Source of the DNA: Chitinophagaceae bacterium
GTDB taxonomy: Bacteria; Bacteroidota; Bacteroidia; Chitinophagales; Chitinophagaceae
DNA: 64,000 nt
NCBI GenBank assembly: GCA_019747705.1
Contig: JAIEQM010000063.1
Coordinates: forward strand, 1 to 64,000
Direction: 5' to 3'
The translations under genes and the position numbers were made by a program. Positions 16,643 through 26,559 of this stretch are shown here, piece by piece. A model generated the notes under the pieces. That model worked only from the letters and a program-made list of their open reading frames with translations. It had not been told where the DNA came from and made no database searches. Position 1 is the stretch's first letter, and every line of letters starts with the position of its first letter.

Positions 16643-18874
16643 TTATTTCCCGAATTTCTTTTTTAATGCCGCCAGTGCATCATTTACACTTAAGCTGCTG
16701 AGATCAGTTTCTTTCTTTTTAATACTGGTATTGGTTCTTGTATTTCTTGCCGGGGCTTCCAGGGTTTGTTTGATGGAAAGGGCTATGCGTTTACGTACAA
16801 CATCCACTTCCACCACTTTTACTGTTACCTTATCATTGAGTTTTAATTTTTCTGAAGGGTCAGTAATATAGTCGTGTGAAATTTCTGAAACATGTACCAG
16901 CCCATCCTGTTTTACACCAATATCTACAAACGCACCAAAACGTGTGAGGTTGGTAACAATACCCGGAACCACCATGCCTGCAGTTACATCTTCAATTTTA
17001 AAAATATTGGCATATTCAAAACTTTGAATTTCGCTGCGTGGATCCAAGCCGGGTTTGATTAACTCTTTTAAAATATCATTGATGGTAAGTTCGCCAAATT
17101 GTTCACTCACATATTTTTTGGGTGTGATTTGTTTGATGATGGTTTCATTGCCAATGAGTTCCTTCACTTTTATATTAAGGTCGGTTGCCATTTGCTCTAC
17201 TAACGGATATGCTTCAGGATGCACAGCGCTTTTATCCAATGGATGCTCCCCATCAGTAATACGTAAGAAGCCCGCACACTGTTCAAAGGCTTTATCGCCC
17301 AGCCTTGAAACTTTTAATAATTGTTTGCGGTTGCTGAAACGGCCCATTTCATTTCTGTACTTTACAATATTTTCTGCAATACCAGTATTGATGCCGCTTA
17401 CATAGCTGAGCAAATGTTTGCTGGCGGTATTCAAATTTACACCCACCTGGTTTACACAACTTACAACGGTTTGATCCAATCGCTCTTTTAAACGCATTTG
17501 ATTTACATCGTGCTGGTATTGACCCACTCCAATGCTTTTGGGATCAATCTTCACCAGTTCTGCCAGCGGATCCATCAATCGCCGGCCAATACTTACGGCG
17601 CCACGTACCGTAACATCTTTATCGGGAAATTCTTCCCTTGCCACTTCGCTGGCGCTGTACACAGAAGCGCCATCTTCATTCACCAAAAAAACGGGTAATC
17701 CCAAATTGAGTTTTTTAATGAACTGTTCTGTTTCTCTTCCGGCTGTTCCATCGCCAATGGCAATAGTTTGAATTTGAAATGCAGTAACCAAATGACGGAT
17801 GGTTTGCTCACTGGAAAATAATTTGCCCGGCTCGTGTATATAAATTAAATCAGTGGTTTGCAATTCACCTTTTTCATCAAGACAAACAACCTTGCATCCT
17901 GTTCTGTAACCGGGGTCAAGAGCTAAAATCCGTTTACTTCCCAACGGGCTGCTTAACAGCAATTGCCTTAAGTTTTCTGCAAATACAGTTATTGCTTCTT
18001 CATCGCCTTTTTGTTTTAGCCGGGAGCGAAATTCTGTTTCCAAACTTGGTTGCAGCAATCTTTTATAAGCATCTTTAATGGCCCTGCGCACATGTGCGGT
18101 ACAATCATTTATGCCTTTTACAAAATCATGTTCAATCAGTTCAATGGCCGGTTCTTCTTCAGGTTCAATACTCATTTTTAAAACGCCTTCTGTAAAACCA
18201 CGGAGTAGGGCTAATATTCTGTGTGATGGAATTTTATGTACCGGTTCACTAAAATCAAAGTAATCTTTAAACTTGATACCTTCTGTTTCTTTATCCTTCA
18301 TCACACTGCTTTTCACCAATGCCCTTTCTTCAAAAAGCCTGCGCAGTTTGGCACGGATGTTTGCATCTTCATTCACCTGTTCTGCAATAATATCCCTTGC
18401 CCCCTGTAATGCTTCATCAGTTGTTTTTATTTTTTCGTTGATGAATTTGGAGGCTTCAGCAGTTATATCCATATCTTTTTGCTCCAGCAGCAGCAATGCC
18501 AAAGGCTCCAGCCCGTTTTCTTTAGCGGTTTGCGCTTTTGTTTTTCGTTTGGGTTTGTAGGGGAGATAAATATCTTCCAGTTCATTGATGGTGGCGGCAG
18601 CATTTATTTTTTGCTGCAGTGCATCCGTCATCTTTCCCTGTTCGGTAATTGTTTTTTCAATAAAGGTTTTACGCTCTGTAAATTCTGTTAAAAATTTATG
18701 TTGATCCTGTATTTGCTGCACCTGTACTTCATCCAGGTTGCCGGTTTTATCTTTACGGTAGCGGGCAATAAACGGAATGGTTGCGCCTTCTTCAAACAAT
18801 TCTAAAACAGCTTCTGCCTGTGAGGTGCGTAAATTAAGGGTACCTGCAATCTTTGAAATAAATTCACTCATCAT
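16643..18874 (-). CDS. tex: Tex family RNA-binding transcription accessory protein
   Basis: A 743-residue Tex protein. The N-terminal helical domain starts at residue 5, with EGATIPFIARYRKDKTGNLD near 28-48. A YqgF-like RNase H fold follows (ILALDPGYRTGCKVVCLDEK), then helix-hairpin-helix motifs (LSYVSGINTGIAENIVKYRN). A C-terminal S1 RNA-binding domain (GMVVPGIVTNLTRFGAFVDI) lies near 645-715. Length fits the family (about 720-780). Tex binds nucleic acid and affects transcription and stress tolerance. Translation could start at either of the two adjacent ATGs. Confidence 0.95.
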   Translation of the reverse strand: MMSEFISKIAGTLNLRTSQAEAVLELFEEGATIPFIARYRKDKTGNLDEVQVQQIQDQHKFLTEFTERKTFIEKTITEQGKMTDALQQKINAAATINELEDIYLPYKPKRKTKAQTAKENGLEPLALLLLEQKDMDITAEASKFINEKIKTTDEALQGARDIIAEQVNEDANIRAKLRRLFEERALVKSSVMKDKETEGIKFKDYFDFSEPVHKIPSHRILALLRGFTEGVLKMSIEPEEEPAIELIEHDFVKGINDCTAHVRRAIKDAYKRLLQPSLETEFRSRLKQKGDEEAITVFAENLRQLLLSSPLGSKRILALDPGYRTGCKVVCLDEKGELQTTDLIYIHEPGKLFSSEQTIRHLVTAFQIQTIAIGDGTAGRETEQFIKKLNLGLPVFLVNEDGASVYSASEVAREEFPDKDVTVRGAVSIGRRLMDPLAELVKIDPKSIGVGQYQHDVNQMRLKERLDQTVVSCVNQVGVNLNTASKHLLSYVSGINTGIAENIVKYRNEMGRFSNRKQLLKVSRLGDKAFEQCAGFLRITDGEHPLDKSAVHPEAYPLVEQMATDLNIKVKELIGNETIIKQITPKKYVSEQFGELTINDILKELIKPGLDPRSEIQSFEYANIFKIEDVTAGMVVPGIVTNLTRFGAFVDIGVKQDGLVHVSEISHDYITDPSEKLKLNDKVTVKVVEVDVVRKRIALSIKQTLEAPARNTRTNTSIKKKETDLSSLSVNDALAALKKKFGK

Positions 18875-18967
18875 TTTTCAACTTTTTTAAATGGGTTGCG
18901 AATTTAGGAGTGCAATGCAGAATAAAAAAATCAGGAATTGTAAATTGAAATCCGTAACAGAATTCAG

Positions 18968-19270
18968 TTAAGCAGCGTTTTCAGTAACTGGTTTACTGAG
19001 GTTGTTGTTTTTGAGTTCTGTTTCAATGGCTTCATGCAATAAGGTATTGCAGGAAAGCACCCATTGCGGCAAACTGGTTTGTGTAATCATCCAGGTATTG
19101 TTAATGCGTTTCATTTCAAAAATCAAACGGTTGCTGCGGTCGTCCACCACATCAACGGTAAATAAACCTTCTCTTAAACCGGTATGTCTTGTAAAATTAA
19201 ATTCCCGCAAACGGCCTTCTGCTTTAATATGCCTGGTAAACTGCAGGTTTTTTTCAACTTCAGCTTTCAT
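18968..19270 (-). CDS. small conserved protein, paralogue of the next gene; function unknown
   Basis: A 100-residue soluble protein that I do not recognise. It shares most of its length with the protein at 19492-19809. Common segments are KNLQFT or RNLQFT at the start, the exact stretch GRLREFNFTRHTG, FTVDVVD, a NR-IF-MK core and EAIETEL near the end. No cysteines beyond one, no signal peptide and no membrane helix are seen. The alternating hydrophobic pattern suggests a beta-rich fold. The two genes are 221 bp apart on the same strand, a tandem duplication. Confidence 0.75.
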   Translation of the reverse strand: MKAEVEKNLQFTRHIKAEGRLREFNFTRHTGLREGLFTVDVVDDRSNRLIFEMKRINNTWMITQTSLPQWVLSCNTLLHEAIETELKNNNLSKPVTENAA

Positions 19271-19491
19271 GTGCTTTTTCTTTTTAGCTGCAATCTGTAA
19301 ATGAAGATATGTTAATCACACTCAGATACAGTTCACAAAAGCAATACTAATCATTTTACCCTGTTGAAATCCTGTTTGTGGAAAACTTAAGACAGTTTTA
19401 ATGATTTGCTGAATAAAATGCAGGCAGAACTGAAAAGGTAACCCTGTCAAACATCATTATTTAATGAATTCAGCAGAATAAAGCATTTATT
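19271..19491. other. spacer between the two small paralogues
   Basis: 221 bp, AT-rich, with no gene and no hairpin that I can support. It probably holds the promoter of the downstream copy. Confidence 0.4.
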
Positions 19492-19809
19492 TTAAGATGC
19501 AGGTGTTACAGATGCTTCCTTTTCTTTCAGAATTTTTTTGTGAAAGCTGTTTAATTCGGTTTCAATGGCTTCCTGCAGGGTAGGTGTATGCAATGCAATC
19601 CAGGAGGGTAAACCGGTTTCGGGCTCCCATATCTTGTCATTGTTCAGCTTCATTTTAAAAATAATACGGTTGCCTCGTTCATCTACCACATCAACTGTAA
19701 AGACGCCATCTGTATTTCCTGTATGGCGGGTAAAATTAAATTCACGAAGGCGGCCATCTGCTTTTAGCAGCTTTGTAAACTGCAGGTTACGTTTTACATC
19801 AAGATTCAT
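19492..19809 (-). CDS. small conserved protein, paralogue of the previous gene; function unknown
   Basis: A 105-residue homologue of the protein at 18968-19270, with the same GRLREFNFTRHTG block (residues 19-31) and the same EAIETEL near the C-terminus. It differs in a charged Lys/Glu-rich tail (KKILKEKEAS). That both copies remain intact and diverged suggests both are under selection and have different partners. I know of no named family. Confidence 0.75.
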   Translation of the reverse strand: MNLDVKRNLQFTKLLKADGRLREFNFTRHTGNTDGVFTVDVVDERGNRIIFKMKLNNDKIWEPETGLPSWIALHTPTLQEAIETELNSFHKKILKEKEASVTPAS

Positions 19810-19923
19810 AATGATATTGATTGGGAGGATAACAGAAACAAATCCCGTGCAAAACTGATTTTTTGTGGATAAATAAGTACTTTGCGGCTGTGAAAACAGG
19901 AATCTTTTTTTGCAACGGCTGAT

Positions 19924-20562
19924 TTATTTCAAAATTCTTACTTCTTTTATCATATCCAACCCCGGGAATTTTTTGTTCATCCATGCATTGCCTTTAAAGT
20001 AAATGGTGTCAGCGCTTTTCATGGTATCATTTCCATAATCGCTGAAAAAACTCTTCACCACTTCCATACCGCCGGTGATTCGGGCAAAGGGCACAAAACC
20101 TTTTACACCTGCCACCGTCATGGTATCATAGGTAAGATTATCCCTAAGATTGATAAAGATGGATGTTTTGCGGGTGCCGGGCGCTCCTCTTGAAAAACAA
20201 AGCGTGCCGGCAGTATTACTGCCCACCACCGGTTCATCTTTCAAATTCTTTCCCTGCCAGAAAATGTTTTTCGGTTTGTCTTCACTCACACCAAACTGCA
20301 CCAGATAATCTTTTACCACCCGAAAGATGATGGTATTGTTGTAATAACCACTTTTTACCAGTTGATAAAACCGGCCGGCCCCCAGGGGAGACCAATTGCG
20401 GTACACTTCTACTGTAAAATTTCCTTTGGTGGTAATGAATTCTGCTTTCACCGTATCAGGCGCTTTGAGTTTCAGAAGACTTGCATCCGTTTTTATTGTT
20501 TGTGCACACAGCAATGCAGATACATTCAAAACAAAAAAAAGCAGCAGTGTATTTTTTTTCAT
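19924..20562 (-). CDS. exported cyclophilin-type peptidyl-prolyl isomerase
   Basis: A 212-residue cyclophilin that should speed proline isomerisation in exported proteins. Residues 1-20 form a signal peptide (MKKNTLLLFFVLNVSALLCA). The catalytic fold starts AEFITTKGNFTVEVYRNWSP, with NTIIFRVVKDYLVQFGVSED and the conserved AGTLCFSRGAPGTRKTSIFI, near residues 117-137. The usual FHRVI arginine is kept as FRV. The last 40 residues extend past the family core. Periplasmic or envelope location is inferred. Confidence 0.9.
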   Translation of the reverse strand: MKKNTLLLFFVLNVSALLCAQTIKTDASLLKLKAPDTVKAEFITTKGNFTVEVYRNWSPLGAGRFYQLVKSGYYNNTIIFRVVKDYLVQFGVSEDKPKNIFWQGKNLKDEPVVGSNTAGTLCFSRGAPGTRKTSIFINLRDNLTYDTMTVAGVKGFVPFARITGGMEVVKSFFSDYGNDTMKSADTIYFKGNAWMNKKFPGLDMIKEVRILK

Positions 20563-20680
20563 GCCCGGTTGTTTGCAATAAAGTTAGATTTTTTTAAGAA
20601 GCTGTTGTGTAGAAATAGCCGGGTGGAGCAGGCGGCCCCAACCGTTTATTTTTCTCAAATGAAAATTTAATCATCACAAT

Positions 20681-21247
20681 TTATATACTTAACCAGCCAC
20701 GGAAACCCCTTACTGAATAATAGGATTCTGCACCGTTGTGATAAACAAATACCGTATTGTAACGCCGGTCGCAAAAGAGTGCACCACCAAGATCCCTGAT
20801 GGCCGCAGGTGTTTTTATCCAGCTGGAGGTCTTGGTATCGAAATTTCCGAGTTGCTGCAGGTGCCGGTATTGCTCTTCTGTTAATAGTTCAATGCCCATG
20901 TGTGCAGCCATTTCAACTGCACTGTTTTTAGGTTTATTTTCTTTTCTTGATTGCAATGCTTCACCATCATAACAAATACTTCTTCGGTCTTTAGGTGTTT
21001 CTGCGGAGCAATCATAAAAAATATAGTTGCCTGTTTTTTTATCATACACAACAACATCGGGTTCCCCGCCGGTATTTTCCATTTCGTGCAGCGACCAGAG
21101 TTTCCCGGAGTTTTCTTTTGCTTCAAGCCTTGCCTGTACATTTGCCCATTCAATATTTTTATGGCGGCCCTTGTTTTTTTCAAAACGGGTTTTCAGCTTG
21201 CTGAGCAGTTCTTTGCATTGCTGTGATGATAACTTTTTATTGTTCAT
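20681..21247 (-). CDS. DUF4256 family protein
   Basis: A 188-residue cytoplasmic protein that matches DUF4256 across its length: an N-terminal helical part (LLSKLKTRFEKNKGRHKNIEW), GGEPDVVVYDKKTGNYIFYD, DCSAETPKDRRSICYDGEAL and the C-terminal LFCDRRYNTVFVYHNGAESY. The function of the family is unknown. It is preceded by a 578-bp stretch without a gene and followed by the cyclophilin gene after 118 bp. Confidence 0.88.
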   Translation of the reverse strand: MNNKKLSSQQCKELLSKLKTRFEKNKGRHKNIEWANVQARLEAKENSGKLWSLHEMENTGGEPDVVVYDKKTGNYIFYDCSAETPKDRRSICYDGEALQSRKENKPKNSAVEMAAHMGIELLTEEQYRHLQQLGNFDTKTSSWIKTPAAIRDLGGALFCDRRYNTVFVYHNGAESYYSVRGFRGWLSI

Positions 21248-21825
21248 GTGGCTGATTTTTTTAAAGGTTAGCTGATTAGTTGCAGAAAGTTAAATATACA
21301 TCAACCTGAATATCCTGAAATTCGTAAAAGATATTTTTTGCGGCTTTACCTTCTCATTATTACACCTGTTTTAAATGCTGCCCCGAGTTCTTTTGAGGAA
21401 GTAATGCTGCTGTATTCTGCCCATTGCTTTGCCGGTAAAAAAATATTGGTACAGCCAGATGGAATAAGAACATTGCATTCTTTTTTCATGAATTGCTTTA
21501 ACAAAGCAGCAGGGATGAAGATAAGATTTTAAAAGATGTGTTAAAACAGGTAGTGCTATACTAAGTTTAAAAAGTCGCAACAACCTCACGGTCGTGCTTA
21601 GCTTGTCTGGATTTTATAAACGCCCTGCAAATACTTGTGAGATTTTGTGATAGTATGCTTAATTTAACAATAGCTTTCTCCTGTAATCAGGATTACAGTA
21701 CGATACGAAATAAGAAAGCATGCTCCCCGGTATTGCAACTGCTTGTACATCTTTTTGAATTTTGACAAAGTGTACAGCAATTTTATAATTGACGTAATAT
21801 TTTATACCCATCATAAAACCCTGCC
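21248..21825. other. 578-bp gene-free region
   Basis: No frame here resembles a protein family, and the 64- and 72-codon frames (21338-21532 plus, 21371-21589 minus) overlap each other and look like chance. The one neat structure is a palindrome at 21681-21698: CTGTAATC, AG, GATTACAG. Another pair of TGTACA boxes lies at about 21747 and 21770. These could be operator sites, but no regulator is next to them. Confidence 0.4.
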
Positions 21826-22257
21826 TTACTTCGGGTTTTTCCGGAAGTAATCATCTAATGATAATGGCCCGCCGCCTTCCACAGTAAAAAACACCAGCAT
21901 AATCAGCACAATTAATGAAAACGAAAATTCTGATTCGGCTGCAAACACGCCTCTCCGCACATTTACAAAAAAAACGGCTACAATAAGAATAGGAATTTGT
22001 GCTCCGGCAGCCCAGCGTGTGAGTAAACCGGGAATGAGCAGGATGCCACCCAGCAAATGCACAACAGCAATGGCAGCGCTGAGGGCTTCGCCCGATGGAA
22101 GATTGTTCACCTCCAGGACTCTCTGCAACACAACAGCATTACTGATAAATAAAATGCCTTTGAGCAAAAGACATAAGCCGAGCGCAACACGCAGTATCAC
22201 CAGCCAGCGGGGGTGATGGGTGATGCTCCACTGATTGAGTTGATGCAACATTCCCAT
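21826..22257 (-). CDS. DoxX family membrane protein
   Basis: A 143-residue inner-membrane protein with four helices, typical of DoxX/DoxD-like proteins. The family core is seen as WLVILRVALGLCLLLKGILF, then AVVHLLGGILLIPGLLTRWA and AQIPILIVAVFFVNVRRG. Functions in the family range from quinone-linked oxidation to redox stress defence. The start was moved from 22296 to ATG 22257 (another ATG lies at 22251). Confidence 0.88.
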   Translation of the reverse strand: MGMLHQLNQWSITHHPRWLVILRVALGLCLLLKGILFISNAVVLQRVLEVNNLPSGEALSAAIAVVHLLGGILLIPGLLTRWAAGAQIPILIVAVFFVNVRRGVFAAESEFSFSLIVLIMLVFFTVEGGGPLSLDDYFRKNPK

Positions 22258-22296
22258 AGAAATTGTTTTAAAGAGCAAAAAAATAAGAGATAACAA

Positions 22297-22549
22297 AGGT
22301 TACAATTTTTTTCTGAGCATTGCAAGGGGAATTTTTAAAGACACTGACGGATGCTGCTTTATTTTTAACCGTTTAACGGCAGCTATTGAGCTTTTAACAG
22401 GTAATCATCCCCGGCTTTGGTTTAATCAGTTATGGAAATCCATCCCTGTTTAATCTTTTTGTAAAAGCTTAAACAGGAAGTACTGCTTTCCGCTCATTTT
22501 ATGTATCATTGGCGTTCAAAAATCCATTACTGAACTATTCATTACAGCT
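22297..22549. other. 253-bp divergent intergenic region
   Basis: It separates the DoxX gene from the large TraB gene and must hold both promoters. I could not place a convincing consensus promoter in either direction. No hairpin or small gene was seen. Confidence 0.3.
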
Positions 22550-25500
22550 ATGTTTAAAAACATCCGCATTTTATTGTTGCTTATTGCATGTTTGTATGTT
22601 CATTGTTCTTTTGCCCAGCAAACCAAAAAGAAAGGAAAGTACCCAAGCCTCTTCTGGGAAATTACCGGCAATGGCCTTGCAAAACCCAGTTACCTCTTTG
22701 GCACCATGCATGTGAGCAGTAAAAAAGTTTTTTATTTGTCTGATTCTTTTTTCTACGCCATTAAAAATGCTGATGTGGTGGCACTGGAAAATAATCCTGA
22801 ACTGTGGCAGGAAAATTTTGCGGAAGAAGGTATTGGTTCAAGAGCTCCATGGCTGCGTTTTGCCAGTGAAATGATGGGCTCAGTACCCAACCAGTTCGTC
22901 AATATCAAAACCTTTGCATTTTCATCTTTTGAAAAAAGAATGGAACTCGCTTTTCTTTCCAACCCCGCTATCCTCAATGGTTTTTTATACCGCAATAACT
23001 TAGGTACGGAAGATTTTGAAGAAGATACATTCCTGGATATGTATATTTTCCAGGCGGGGCGCAAATTAAAAAAAGAAATTGCAGGGCTTGAGAATTTAAA
23101 AGAAACAAATAAACTGGTAACGCAGGCCTATATTGATGAGGCCCGTTCCAAAACAAAACGTAAACTTAATGTTTATATCAGCCCGGATCAACTGGAAGAA
23201 GCTTACCGCAATGGTAACCTTGATTTGATCGATTCCTTCCAGCGCAGCAGCAGCAGTGATGCCATGCTGGAGAAAATGCTTTACCGCCGCAATGAAATAC
23301 AGGGCGCTTCCATTGATACCATTATCAAAAAAAATAAATCATTATTTGCAGGTGTGGGCGCTGCTCATCTTGCAGGGCCAAGAGGTGTTATTGAATATTT
23401 AAGAAAGAAGGGTTATAAACTGCGCCCCATTTTTATGACGGAGCGGGACGGGCTGCAGAAAGAAGAAATTGAAAAGATAAGGGTGCCGCTGAAATTCACC
23501 AGGCAATACAGCAATGACAGTTTGTTCAGTATTGAAATGCCGGGAAAACTTTTTCATTTTGATGATTTGCAATTGCCCAATCAGTACCAGTTTGCCGATA
23601 TGAGCAATGGTGCGTATTACATGGTTACACGTGTGCCCACTTTTGCAACTATGCAGGGGCTTACACCGGCCGCCATGAAGAAAAAGGTGGACAGCGTACT
23701 GTACACCAATATACCCGGTAAAATGCTCAGCAAAAAAAATGTGGAGAACAGTGGTTATAAAGGAGTGGAAGTAACAAGCCGCACCAGGCGGGGTGATGTG
23801 CAGCGTTACCAGATTTACTGCACACCTTTTGAAATACTCCTGTTTAAAATGAGCGGTAATGGTGATTATGTGTTAAACGGAACGGAAGCAGACCAGTACT
23901 TTAATTCATTGCAAATAAAAACGGCAACAACTGCAAATACATTCAGCCCTGCCTGGGGTGGTTTTGAAGTGCAGTTTCAAAAAACACCGTTTGTGTTTAC
24001 TGAAACGAAAAATAATGTGCCCGTTCAGAAATTTGCAGCTTATGATGAAAACAGCGGCAGCACTTACCTCATTATACGTGCACAGGTAATGAACTTTGGT
24101 TTTCTTGAAGAAGATACGTTTGATCTTAACTTAATTGACGAAAGTTTTGCCAGTTCTGCCATGCTTGATGAAAAGATCAGTTCAAAGCAGGGGCAATGGC
24201 AGGGTTATCCATCATTAGATTGCAGGTATAAATACAAAGATGGAAGTATCAGCAATGCAAAATTTGTAATACAGGGGCCTTATTATTATGCTATTGTTGC
24301 ACATGCCAGAAAAGAATTGCCGGTGCATCAGCAGTTTATCAGTTCCTTTAAAATAAAACCATTTGTATATGATGCGGCAAAAAAAAGAACTGATACGTCC
24401 ATTAAATTCACTGTTAACTCACCCCTCTTTCCCGTACAAGATAAAAGCATTAAAGATAAAATGAAAGAAATGCTGGACGGTACAGAGTGGAGTGAAATGG
24501 CAAACAGACTGGATGAAGAATTAAACAATACAGAGTTTGTTACAGTGGGGGGTGATTCCACAACCGGGGAGCGAATATTGATTATCAAACAGAAGATGTC
24601 TCCCTCATCGGTTATCAGTGATTCAGCCAGCCTCTTTCAAAATAAAGAACTGCGGTTAACAGACAGTAATATGGTGTATAAAATCAGTCCTAAAAGAATT
24701 ACGGCAGGCGGCTATGATACTTACAACGTTACAGTAAAAGATACCAACAGCAGCCGCATGTTAGAATCACAGGTGTATTACCGCAAGGGAATTGTGTATA
24801 TAATCCACAGAATGGGAGATACACTCACCCCAAGGTCTTCTTTTGCACAAACTATGTTTGAAAGCTTTTTACCCACAGATACAGCTACCGTAAAACAGGA
24901 AGCATCCAGTGAGGCAGAACTATTTTTTAAACAGTATTTCAGCAACGATTCTGCATTAAAGAAAAAAGCGCTGGCCAAAATAAATTCAACAAAGTTCAAA
25001 CCAGGTGATTTACCACAGTTCAAGCGGGCTATACGGGAGCTTTCATGGAAAACAAAAGATTACCTGCGCATTAAAAAAGAGTTTATTCAGGAGCTGGGTT
25101 ATATTGATACAGTTGCCGCTACGGATTATCTTCAAGAACTTTATGCGGCTGCCGGTGATACACTTGAACTGCAGCAACAGGCGCTGGAAGCATTGATGCG
25201 GCAGAAAACAAAACAATCTTATGCAGTATTTAATGAACTCATGTTAAAAGACCCGCTCATACTTGATGAAGATGAGGATAATGGATACAATTACGGAAGA
25301 TATTCTTCTGTAACAGTTGATGCCGGTGATATTGATATGGAAGATGCAGCAGTGGATTACGCCGGAGTTTCTTATTCGCACAGTGGCTTTTTCAGCATGC
25401 TGTATGATTCACTGGCTTTAACTAAAACCTTATTTCCTTCTTTCTTTGAACTCATTAACCTGGACGATTATAAAAAACCGGTAATGCGGCTGATGGGCAG

Positions 25501-26353
25501 GCTGGTGGACAGCGGTTATATAAAGGCTGCTGATTATGAAAATTATTACAACCGTTTTTACCTGGAAGCGAAACAGCAACTGAAAAAACAACTGGTGGCA
25601 GAAAAGAAAAAAGAAATTGAGTCCAAAACAAAAGAAAACACGGAAGAAGATGCAGAGTTGCACACAGCAACGTCTGATGAAAAAGATGGTTTTTCTAATG
25701 GTAATAAATTACTGGATGAATATGCCGTATTGCTGATCCCTTTTTGGGATACAAAACCTGAAGTGCCTTTATTTTTTAGCCAGTTGCAGCAGTTAAAAGA
25801 CAGGGAGGTAAAATATAATACCAGTTTGCTTTTGCTGCGCCATGGCAGGAAGGTGAATGATACGGTATGGAATTATTTTGCAGGCATGGAAGAGTTTAAG
25901 ACCCGTTTGTATGATGATTTGGCTGAAGCAAATAAAACAGAACTCTTCCCGAAAAAATATCTTACCCAAAAACAAATGACGTATGCATTACTGGCCAACC
26001 GGGGCAACAGTTATTATGAAAGAGGGAAAGATACACTGGTATGGCTTGATAAATTTGTGATTTCCAAAAAAGCAAAAAAAGGATGGATCCATTTTTATAA
26101 ATACCGCAGTGCAGAAAGGGAAGGAGAATGGAAATTTGCTTATGCAGGCATACAGCCATTGAATGAAAGCGAAGCCAATGCAGATGATACATATATTTCT
26201 AAAACACAAACAGAAGTGGATGCAGAAAAACCTTTAAAACCACAAATGGAAAAAATTGTAAAGGAACTGCTCTGGCGAAAAAGAAAAAGCGCTGCCATGT
26301 TTTACAGCAGTAATTATGATTACCGTGAAATGATGAGCAGAGAAATTGATTGA
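22550..26353 (+). CDS. large exported TraB/GumN-domain protein
   Basis: A 1267-residue protein. Residues 1-22 are a signal peptide ending ...HCSFAQ. Residues about 33-290 are a TraB/GumN domain: SLFWEITGNGLAKPSYLFGT, with GTMHVS (near 49) and GVGAAHLAGPRG near 266-277. These two motifs carry the conserved histidines of the TIKI/TraB metalloprotease-like fold. The remaining ~970 residues resemble no family I know; they contain two similar beta-rich stretches (near 300-600) and a helical part rich in Lys/Glu near 1010-1050. Normal TraB/GumN proteins are about 300 residues long. A location in the periplasm or at the outer membrane is inferred. Confidence 0.88.
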   Translation: MFKNIRILLLLIACLYVHCSFAQQTKKKGKYPSLFWEITGNGLAKPSYLFGTMHVSSKKVFYLSDSFFYAIKNADVVALENNPELWQENFAEEGIGSRAPWLRFASEMMGSVPNQFVNIKTFAFSSFEKRMELAFLSNPAILNGFLYRNNLGTEDFEEDTFLDMYIFQAGRKLKKEIAGLENLKETNKLVTQAYIDEARSKTKRKLNVYISPDQLEEAYRNGNLDLIDSFQRSSSSDAMLEKMLYRRNEIQGASIDTIIKKNKSLFAGVGAAHLAGPRGVIEYLRKKGYKLRPIFMTERDGLQKEEIEKIRVPLKFTRQYSNDSLFSIEMPGKLFHFDDLQLPNQYQFADMSNGAYYMVTRVPTFATMQGLTPAAMKKKVDSVLYTNIPGKMLSKKNVENSGYKGVEVTSRTRRGDVQRYQIYCTPFEILLFKMSGNGDYVLNGTEADQYFNSLQIKTATTANTFSPAWGGFEVQFQKTPFVFTETKNNVPVQKFAAYDENSGSTYLIIRAQVMNFGFLEEDTFDLNLIDESFASSAMLDEKISSKQGQWQGYPSLDCRYKYKDGSISNAKFVIQGPYYYAIVAHARKELPVHQQFISSFKIKPFVYDAAKKRTDTSIKFTVNSPLFPVQDKSIKDKMKEMLDGTEWSEMANRLDEELNNTEFVTVGGDSTTGERILIIKQKMSPSSVISDSASLFQNKELRLTDSNMVYKISPKRITAGGYDTYNVTVKDTNSSRMLESQVYYRKGIVYIIHRMGDTLTPRSSFAQTMFESFLPTDTATVKQEASSEAELFFKQYFSNDSALKKKALAKINSTKFKPGDLPQFKRAIRELSWKTKDYLRIKKEFIQELGYIDTVAATDYLQELYAAAGDTLELQQQALEALMRQKTKQSYAVFNELMLKDPLILDEDEDNGYNYGRYSSVTVDAGDIDMEDAAVDYAGVSYSHSGFFSMLYDSLALTKTLFPSFFELINLDDYKKPVMRLMGRLVDSGYIKAADYENYYNRFYLEAKQQLKKQLVAEKKKEIESKTKENTEEDAELHTATSDEKDGFSNGNKLLDEYAVLLIPFWDTKPEVPLFFSQLQQLKDREVKYNTSLLLLRHGRKVNDTVWNYFAGMEEFKTRLYDDLAEANKTELFPKKYLTQKQMTYALLANRGNSYYERGKDTLVWLDKFVISKKAKKGWIHFYKYRSAEREGEWKFAYAGIQPLNESEANADDTYISKTQTEVDAEKPLKPQMEKIVKELLWRKRKSAAMFYSSNYDYREMMSREID

Positions 26354-26512
26354 TGAAATAATACCAAGGTACATTAAAACTATATTGTGATCCCGGCAAA
26401 GGAGGGATCTGTTTGGCATTAGTAATACAGCTCAGCAGATGTCTCCTTCGTTGGCATAACAACACCTGTTTGACAATTTTAATGTCTAATAGTTGTAAAT
26501 GTGATATCACCT
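26354..26512. other. intergenic, short inverted repeat only
   Basis: Between the TraB gene and the T9SS protein terminator. An inverted repeat GATCCC/GGGATC (26389-26394 and 26404-26409) could be a weak terminator for the TraB gene, but it lacks a T run. Confidence 0.3.
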
Positions 26513-26545
26513 TTTAAAAAAACAGCCCCCGCATCACCGGGGGCT
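26513..26545 (-). terminator. intrinsic terminator of the T9SS protein gene
   Basis: On the minus strand AGCCCCCG (26524-26531) and CGGGGGCT (26538-26545) make an 8-bp GC stem with a 6-base loop, followed by a run of seven T. It lies 14 bp past the stop of the gene at 26560. Confidence 0.85.
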
Positions 26546-26559
26546 TTCATCTTGCTGTC

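Noticed and set aside
21338..21589. Two opposing small frames in the gene-free region
   Set aside because: They overlap each other and have no coding features.
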